NCBI RefSeq assembly: GCF_000423505.1
Contig: NZ_KE384027.1
Location: forward strand, 373,140-437,139
DNA length: 64,000 nt
Direction: 5' to 3'
Source of the DNA: Pseudoclavibacter soli DSM 23366
Lineage (GTDB): Bacteria > Actinomycetota > Actinomycetes > Actinomycetales > Microbacteriaceae
The notes beneath the pieces are model-generated. The model worked only from the letters and a program-made list of their open reading frames with translations, did no database searches and had not been told where the DNA came from. Both the position numbers and the translations under genes were made by a program. Numbering within the stretch: the stretch's first letter is position 1; every line of letters begins with the position of its first letter. Shown here in pieces: positions 58,370 through 64,000 of this stretch.

Positions 58370-58385
58370 TGCCATACTTATGGCA
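58370..58385. promoter_or_regulatory. Palindromic operator over the ohrR -10 box
   Basis: TGCCATACTTATGGCA has perfect 7-base arms with two bases between. It contains a CATACT -10 box (58373-58378) placed 6 bases before the ohrR ATG, and its last base is the A of that ATG. OhrR-type autorepression of a leaderless mRNA is inferred. Confidence 0.7.
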
Positions 58386-58834
58386 TGACCGAATCACCGG
58401 CAGCCGCCCGTCTCGACACGATGCTCTGCTTCGCGGTGTACTCGCTGCGTCGCGACTTCGACCACGCATACCGTGAGATTCTGCGCCCGTTCGGACTCAG
58501 CTATACGCAGTATGTGGTGCTTGTGGCGTTGCTGCGTGAGAGCGGGCTGACCGTCGGCCGATTGAGCGAGCTGCTCGGCCTCGACTCGGGTACGCTTTCG
58601 CCGCTGCTGAAACGCCTTGAGGCCCGAGGGTTGCTTGAGCGTTGCCGCGACAGCGAAGACGAGCGCATCGTGCACGTCGAACTCACCGAAGCGGGTGAGG
58701 CGCTGCGCGCCGACCTCGATGACGTACCCCGTTGTTTCGGCCAGAAACTTGGCATCACTCGAGAAGAGGCAGATGCCTTGATCGCCCAGGCACACGGTCT
58801 GAGCGAGCATTTGAAAGAAGGTACCCCCGCATGA
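58385..58834 (+). CDS. ohrR: OhrR, peroxide-sensing MarR-family repressor
   Basis: 149 residues with MLCFAVYSLRRDF at the N-terminus, where Cys15 is the reactive cysteine known from OhrR, then LSYTQYVVLVALLRESGLTV and the wing RCRDSEDERIVHVELTEAGE. Organic hydroperoxides oxidise Cys15 and release the repressor from DNA. The start is set by the operator/-10 structure; an upstream TTG at 58331 is open but lies before the promoter. It overlaps ohr by four bases. Confidence 0.92.
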   Translation: MTESPAAARLDTMLCFAVYSLRRDFDHAYREILRPFGLSYTQYVVLVALLRESGLTVGRLSELLGLDSGTLSPLLKRLEARGLLERCRDSEDERIVHVELTEAGEALRADLDDVPRCFGQKLGITREEADALIAQAHGLSEHLKEGTPA

Positions 58835-59265
58835 GTGCTCCCGAAAAGATCCTCTACACCGCCGAAGCGCTGTCGACCGGAGACGGCCGCAACGGCCACG
58901 TCGCCACCACCGACGGCCGCATCGATCTCGACTTGGCCATTCCCGCAGAAATGGGTGGGTCGGGCAAGGGCGTCAACCCCGAGCTGCTGTTCGCCGCTGG
59001 TTATGCCGGCTGCTTCCACTCGGCACTGCTGTCGGTCGCGCGCCAGCAAAAAGTCACCCTCGAAGACGAGACCGTCGGCACCCGCGTGGGCATCGGCCCC
59101 AACCGCCAGGGTGGCTTCGCTCTCGCGGTTGAGCTCGAGGTCACCATTCCGAACCTGCCGCACGAGCAGGCTCAGGCGCTCGCCGAGACGGCGCACCAGG
59201 TGTGCCCCTACTCGAACGCGACTCGCGGCAACATCGACGTGAAGCTCACCGTGACCGACGACTGA
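58831..59265 (+). CDS. ohr: Organic hydroperoxide resistance protein Ohr
   Basis: 144 residues of the OsmC/Ohr fold with the two catalytic cysteines at the classical positions Cys61 (GYAGCFHSAL) and Cys125 (HQVCPYSNAT). It reduces organic hydroperoxides using lipoyl-dependent thiols. ATGA overlap with ohrR; a strong terminator follows at 59298. Confidence 0.96.
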   Translation: MSAPEKILYTAEALSTGDGRNGHVATTDGRIDLDLAIPAEMGGSGKGVNPELLFAAGYAGCFHSALLSVARQQKVTLEDETVGTRVGIGPNRQGGFALAVELEVTIPNLPHEQAQALAETAHQVCPYSNATRGNIDVKLTVTDD

Positions 59266-59297
59266 TCGGCCAGACTCGCGCCTTTCCCGTTCAACCC

Positions 59298-59343
59298 AAC
59301 GCGCCCGCTGCGTAGGCATTGCCTACTCCAGCGGGCGCGTTTT
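59298..59343 (+). terminator. Terminator of ohrR-ohr
   Basis: AACGCGCCCGCTG and CAGCGGGCGCGTT form a long stem, with a second inner stem GTAGGCA/TGCCTAC, followed by TTTTG. It lies 33 bases after the ohr stop. Confidence 0.9.
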
Positions 59344-59661
59344 GTCGGTACGAGCTTCGGTCGCCATGCCCGCTACAGCGCTGGCATACCGTCCTGCCCA
59401 GCGATCACATGAATCGTGCGCGTGACGGCCACAAGATTCGCGTAAACGCGCGGGTATGTCTCGCAAAACGAGTGCAGGAATGCCCATCGCTGGGCAGGGC
59501 GGTACGGCTAATCGCACGGTGGCCGCGCCAGCACGGGTTCGGGCTGCGCTGACGCTTGATTGCAGAGCGTTTCACCGAGACTGTCGTCAGCCACAGTCGC
59601 GGAGTACGGTAGCGCTCGTCGTGCGTGAGGGCACGAGCAATCGAGGCGAAAGGGGCCGAGC
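59344..59661. other. 318-base gap without a supported gene
   Basis: No ORF with a ribosome-binding site and plausible composition was found. A TACGGT hexamer at about 59604 may be the -10 of the following operon. I see no RNA gene. Confidence 0.4.
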
Positions 59662-60185
59662 TTGGCTGACGAAGAGATCGCGGTGCGTCTGATCAAATCA
59701 GGCGAAGAGCAAGAGGTCGCCGAGAGTCTGTTGGCCGCATACGAATCAAGCTACGAGATCAACGCCGAGTACCGCGCCTGGATTCTCGACGTGCCGGCCC
59801 GCGTGGCAGACAACGAGGTGTGGGTCGCTCGAGGCGTCACCAGCGGGCAGCTGTACGGGTCGTTCGTCGTGCGTCGACCGGGCGCCGAGGCGCTGCTCGA
59901 TCACACTCAGCCAGACGAGTTCGACTTCAAACTGTTGGGTGTTGACCCTGGCGTGCGTCGTCACGGCATCGGCGCCTACCTGGTCGGTCAGATCATCGAG
60001 CTGGCCCGTCAGCGGGGCTTCACCCGTGTGGTGCTCAACAGCGTCGACTACATGAGGCCCGCGCATCGCCTCTACGAGCGGCTCGGCTTCGAACGGCTGC
60101 CCGAGCGCACCAAGGTCAAAGACGACGGCACCGTCGTCTACGTGTTCGGGCGCGACATCGGCGCGTCGACAGAAGGAGATCGCTC

Positions 60186-60189
<4 letters not shown>
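59662..60189 (+). CDS. GNAT-family N-acetyltransferase
   Basis: 175 residues with the coenzyme-A loop VDPGVRRHGIGAYLVGQIIE (near residue 96) and the C-terminal YMRPAHRLYERLGFERLPE. The start is a TTG with AAAGGGG 7 bases upstream. It overlaps the cysteine synthase gene by four bases. Although the pairing recalls cysE-cysK, this is a GNAT enzyme and not a left-handed beta-helix serine acetyltransferase; its substrate is unknown. Confidence 0.85.
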
Positions 60190-61139
<950 letters not shown>

Positions 61140-61228
61140 AGCGCTGCACGTGTTGATAAGTGTGACGCCATCTCGACACCGGGGCTGGCGGAACACTTAG
61201 GCTCGCTAAGATCACGAAAGGATGCCAC

Positions 61229-61795
61229 ATGAATTCCGCCCCGCAGATCGCCCTGGTATCGGGTACTTTCAGCTCGCCCTCGAAGACTTCGGCGCTGGGT
61301 CAGGCTGTCGCCTCCGCGGTGCAGCGCACCTATGGCGGTGCGGTGCACACGACAGAGGTTGCCGGGCTGCTGCGGGAGTTCGGCATCTCGTTGACTACCG
61401 GCTCGACCACAGCGACGCTGCAGCGCCACATCAGCGCGGTTGAGCAGGCCGACATCGTGATCGCGGTATCACCGGTGTTCAAAGGCAGCTACTCAGGGCT
61501 GTTCAAGCACTTCTTTGACCTGCTCGACCCCTACGCGCTCACTGGGCGTCCGGTGATCTTGGGCGCCACTGGGGGCAGCGAGCGCCATTCGTTGGTGGTC
61601 GACTATGAGCTGCGCCCCTTGTTCAACTACTTCAACGCGCACGTCTCTCCTGTGGGGCTGTTCGCCACCGACGCCGATTTCGTCGACTACGAGATCATCA
61701 CACCTGCACTGGTGCAGCGGATTGACCGTGCGGTGAACTCCCTCGCCCCGTTGCTGCAGCGCGACGACGAACCGATCGCGGCGGCTGAGCGGTAA
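61229..61795 (+). CDS. NADPH-dependent FMN reductase
   Basis: 188 residues. The flavodoxin-like start is VSGTFSSPSKTSALGQAVAS, and the flavin motif SPVFKGSYSGLFKHFFDLLD is followed by VILGATGGSERHSLVVDYEL. It is a shorter relative of the reductase at 24681-25412 but has no monooxygenase gene next to it. It could supply reduced flavin to sulfonate- or sulfide-related enzymes given the sulfur genes nearby; this is inference. GAAAGGATG upstream; TAAGAT -10-like box at 61207. Confidence 0.9.
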   Translation: MNSAPQIALVSGTFSSPSKTSALGQAVASAVQRTYGGAVHTTEVAGLLREFGISLTTGSTTATLQRHISAVEQADIVIAVSPVFKGSYSGLFKHFFDLLDPYALTGRPVILGATGGSERHSLVVDYELRPLFNYFNAHVSPVGLFATDADFVDYEIITPALVQRIDRAVNSLAPLLQRDDEPIAAAER

Positions 61796-61835
61796 GTATT
61801 TCATCGCGCACGATGCGGCGCGCGACCCACCACAC

Positions 61836-61888
61836 AGGTGTCACCGATTGCGGATAACCGCGGGGAGTTATCGCATTCGGTGACACCT
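61836..61888. repeat. Long imperfect palindrome AGGTGTCACCGA...TCGGTGACACCT
   Basis: About 22-base arms with one bulge (AGGTGTCACCGATTGCGGAT on the left, its mirror ending TCGGTGACACCT on the right) around a CGCGGGGA loop. It sits between the stops of two convergent genes, so it may terminate both. Its GTGTCAC core links it to the repeats at 25.5 and 26.7 kb. Confidence 0.8.
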
Positions 61889-61896
61889 CTATTGGG

Positions 61897-62919
61897 TTAA
61901 CGAGCCAATGCCGACAGCTCGTCGCGCTCGGCGGCGGTCAGCGGAGCCACCTCGAGTGCGGCGATGTCGTGCTGCAACTGGCCGACCGAACTCGCGCCGA
62001 GAATCACCGAGGTCACTTCGTCGAAGGCGAGCAGCCAACGCAGGGCGAGTTGGGCGATGGAAGCTCCACGGGCATCCGCAGCCTGCTGCAGCGCCTGGAC
62101 GACTCGCAGGTAGTGATCGTCGATGAATCCGGGCTTCAGGAAGTCGCTCCACGTTGAGCGTGACCCCTCGGGCACCGTGCCATCAAGATACTTATCGGTG
62201 AGCAAACCCTGGGCCAATGGTGAGTAGGTGGCTGCACCGATGCCGTGCTCGCGCAGCACATCGAAGAGTGGGCGATCGTCGAGGGTATCTGCGGCGCCGA
62301 ATGCCGCGCGCTGATCAAGCAGCGAGAACCGCGTTTGATGGATGAGTAATGGCACTCCAACCTCATTCAGCCCGGACGCGATTTGCGCAGTTTGTCCAGC
62401 GGAATAGTTTGAGACCCCGATGTAGAGGGCCTTGCCTTGCTCGTGGATCCAGCGGAGCGCATCTACGGTCTCTTCGATCGGCGTCTCGGTATCGGGGCTG
62501 TGGTGGTAGAAAACATCAACGTAGTCAAGGCGCAGGCGGCGAAGGCTGTCATCGATCGATGAACGCAGGTGCTTGCGAGTGCCGCCACGCCCATACGGGC
62601 CGTCGAAGATTGGATTGCCGGCCTTGGTGGTGATGATCAGTTCATTGCGGTGGTGCTGCAGATCACGCTGCAGAATATCGCCGAGAGCTATTTCTGCGCT
62701 GCCTTGTGGTGGCCCATAACGGTTCGCATTGTCAAGATGTGTGATGCCGGAATCGACTGCGGTCAGCACGAGATCTCGCTGCAGGTCTCGTGAATGCGTA
62801 TGGCCAAAAGTGTGCCAGAATCCGAGTGCGAATTCGCTCAGTGGCAGACCTGAAGACCCGGCGCGTCTGAGACCGACGTGAGGCGGTGTTGACGGTGATT
62901 CTGCGGTGGACGGTGACAT
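61897..62919 (-). CDS. Aldo/keto reductase
   Basis: 340 residues of the AKR TIM barrel, close in layout to the YghZ/potassium-channel beta type: THLDNANRYGPPQGSAEIAL with catalytic Asp and Tyr, the catalytic Lys in IITTKAG, His in DVFYHHSPDTETP, and IGAATYSPLAQGLLTDKYLD. It reduces aldehydes or ketones with NADPH. GAGAGG precedes the ATG. It is convergent with the flavin reductase. Confidence 0.94.
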   Translation of the reverse strand: MSPSTAESPSTPPHVGLRRAGSSGLPLSEFALGFWHTFGHTHSRDLQRDLVLTAVDSGITHLDNANRYGPPQGSAEIALGDILQRDLQHHRNELIITTKAGNPIFDGPYGRGGTRKHLRSSIDDSLRRLRLDYVDVFYHHSPDTETPIEETVDALRWIHEQGKALYIGVSNYSAGQTAQIASGLNEVGVPLLIHQTRFSLLDQRAAFGAADTLDDRPLFDVLREHGIGAATYSPLAQGLLTDKYLDGTVPEGSRSTWSDFLKPGFIDDHYLRVVQALQQAADARGASIAQLALRWLLAFDEVTSVILGASSVGQLQHDIAALEVAPLTAAERDELSALAR

Positions 62920-63134
62920 CTGGCTACCTCTCTGTCGATGGAGAATGCGAACGCACTCGTATCGAACCTTACGGTCATCTGGATTGCGAAGCCGCAGTAT
63001 TGCGCGAGAATATGCGAGAGAAATCTACTGTTTCTGGGGAGATGGTGTGTACCCCAAGAGGAATAGGAAAATGGAACGAAATACACGTACACTGTTGACA
63101 TCGAAATACCGATCACCAACTGAGAGGAGTGCGC

Positions 63135-63377
63135 ATGGCTCGCACCAAGGCAGACCCCAACCGCACATACGAAGTGGTCATCAACGAGTTCCAGATCGCG
63201 CGCGCTGAGGCTGACACACTCAAAGAGCAGAGCAAAGCGGCCAACGCCAAGGCTGCGAAGCTGAAGGCAGAGGCAACGCGTTTGAAGAAGCGTGCCGTGG
63301 CCGTGGCTGAGAAGAAGCTGGCGCAAGCCAAGAACGAGTACGAACGAGTGCTCACCCTCGTCGACAAAGAGAAGTGA
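63135..63377 (+). CDS. Short Lys/Ala-rich helical protein
   Basis: 80 residues, starting MARTKADPNRTYEVVINEFQ and continuing as a long charged helix rich in Ala, Lys and Glu (KEQSKAANAKAAKLKAEATR). It is predicted coiled coil with no membrane segment. GAGAGGAG lies 5 bases before the ATG at 63135. The 215 bases upstream are visibly poorer in GC than the surroundings and contain TACACT (63087) as a possible -10. No family recognised. Confidence 0.65.
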   Translation: MARTKADPNRTYEVVINEFQIARAEADTLKEQSKAANAKAAKLKAEATRLKKRAVAVAEKKLAQAKNEYERVLTLVDKEK

Positions 63378-63386
63378 GACTCGCGT

Positions 63387-64000
63387 TCACCGCTCGCGCA
63401 CCGCAGTCGCGAGTCGGTGAACGATCTCGCTGATCACCGGGCGTGGTGTGGCGAAATTGACGCGCACGAACTGTTCGTAGCCTTCGCCACACTGCTCACC
63501 GGCGGTCAGCGCTACTTTTGCGTTTCGTGAGAAGAACGTACGCAGACTGGGCGTGATCTGGTACGCGCTCAGATCGATCCAAGCAAGATACGTCGCCTGC
63601 GGAATGACGATGTGTGCCTCTGGCAGAAAGTCGGAAACGAGGCGCACAAACAGATCTCGGTTGCCCTGAAGGTGTGTGCGCAATTCATCGAGCCATTCTC
63701 GGCCGTCGTTCAGCGCAGCCGCTGTCGCAATGATTCCTAAGAACCCGGTGGTGTGCTCGATCCATCTGCCGGTGCGGCGCCACACTTCGAGATCGTGGTC
63801 ATTCGTATACACGAGCTGAGCGGTTTTCAACCCGGGGATATTCCATCCTTTCGACACCGAAGTAGTGGTGATCGTGTGCCGAGCGGTTGCTTCAGAGAGC
63901 GAGGCATAGGGGATGAAAGGGCGATCATCGAAAATCAGGGGTGCCCATACCTCGTCAGCCCAGACACGTGCCTCATGGGCCGATACCACCTGTGACAGCG
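63387..64000 (-). CDS. MalY/PatB-type C-S lyase (aminotransferase fold), C-terminal part
   Basis: The last 204 residues of a fold-type I PLP enzyme. The PLP lysine region is TTTSVSKGWNIPGLKTAQLV, with the PLP-binding Lys in SKGWN, and WADEVWAPLIFDDRPFIPYA upstream is the DEI(W)-type cofactor region. FVRVNFATPR near the end holds the carboxylate-binding Arg. MalY/PatB enzymes cleave cystathionine or cysteine conjugates, which fits the nearby cysteine synthase genes. The frame is open to the window end, so the N-terminal half is missing. Confidence 0.9.
   Translation of the reverse strand, partial: LSQVVSAHEARVWADEVWAPLIFDDRPFIPYASLSEATARHTITTTSVSKGWNIPGLKTAQLVYTNDHDLEVWRRTGRWIEHTTGFLGIIATAAALNDGREWLDELRTHLQGNRDLFVRLVSDFLPEAHIVIPQATYLAWIDLSAYQITPSLRTFFSRNAKVALTAGEQCGEGYEQFVRVNFATPRPVISEIVHRLATAVRER

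Noticed and set aside
59456-59692. Possible small gene in the 318-base gap before the GNAT gene
   Set aside because: No ribosome-binding site, and it would overlap the start of the GNAT gene in another frame.

Overview
The window is 64 kb of high-GC DNA from an actinomycete, most likely a member of Micrococcales close to Microbacteriaceae. The main evidence is an HspR/HAIR-controlled dnaK-grpE-dnaJ-hspR operon, an alpha/beta aspartokinase layout like that of Corynebacterium, LAxTG cell-wall sorting signals, a MhuD-type heme monooxygenase, CE1758/CE1759-type flavin proteins and many apparently leaderless genes. The genus cannot be fixed from the sequence alone.

Layout. 1-6.6 kb (minus strand) holds the start of mqo, a single-domain LuxR-type regulator, and the run dnaX-recR-lysC-asd with the small SRP RNA gene just upstream of dnaX. 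6.9-16.0 kb is one gene for a 3039-residue wall-anchored protein built of about 18 DUF11-type repeats. It is followed by tRNA-Ser(GGA) and a large LuxR-type regulator whose ATP-binding motifs look degenerate. 19.1-22.7 kb (minus) carries a Q/P-rich membrane protein, glutathione peroxidase and recQ. 23.0-25.4 kb is a flavin monooxygenase / MarR / flavin reductase operon, followed by a DUF559-type nuclease gene bordered by palindromic repeats.

26.8-31.0 kb is the heat-shock operon with two HAIR operators and a terminator. A third HAIR element precedes the hsp20 gene at 42.5 kb, so both loci probably belong to one HspR regulon. 31-36.4 kb (minus) holds a ThrE-type exporter, a small membrane-anchored protein and a MacB-type ABC cassette. 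36.6-42.4 kb combines an unknown protein, a CYTH-CHAD protein and the conserved trio of circularly permuted ATP-grasp, alpha-E and transglutaminase genes. 43.3-48.7 kb holds a heterodimeric ABC exporter and a membrane-bound alpha/beta hydrolase.

48.9-53 kb is a small acquired island. Two truncated genes are joined end to end, then come vsr and, divergent from it, an EcoRII-like restriction endonuclease and a Dcm-like methyltransferase. Two palindromes sit exactly on the -10 boxes of this island. Next is a secreted, LAxTG-anchored ParB-like protein preceded by two perfect 11-bp direct repeats resembling a PHO box, then a MhuD-like heme oxygenase and a lower-GC hipBA module. 57-64 kb is a sulfur/redox region: an unusual cysteine-synthase paralogue coupled to a 58-residue membrane protein, ohrR-ohr, a GNAT enzyme coupled to a cysteine synthase, a flavin reductase, an aldo/keto reductase, a short helical protein and the end of a MalY/PatB-type C-S lyase.
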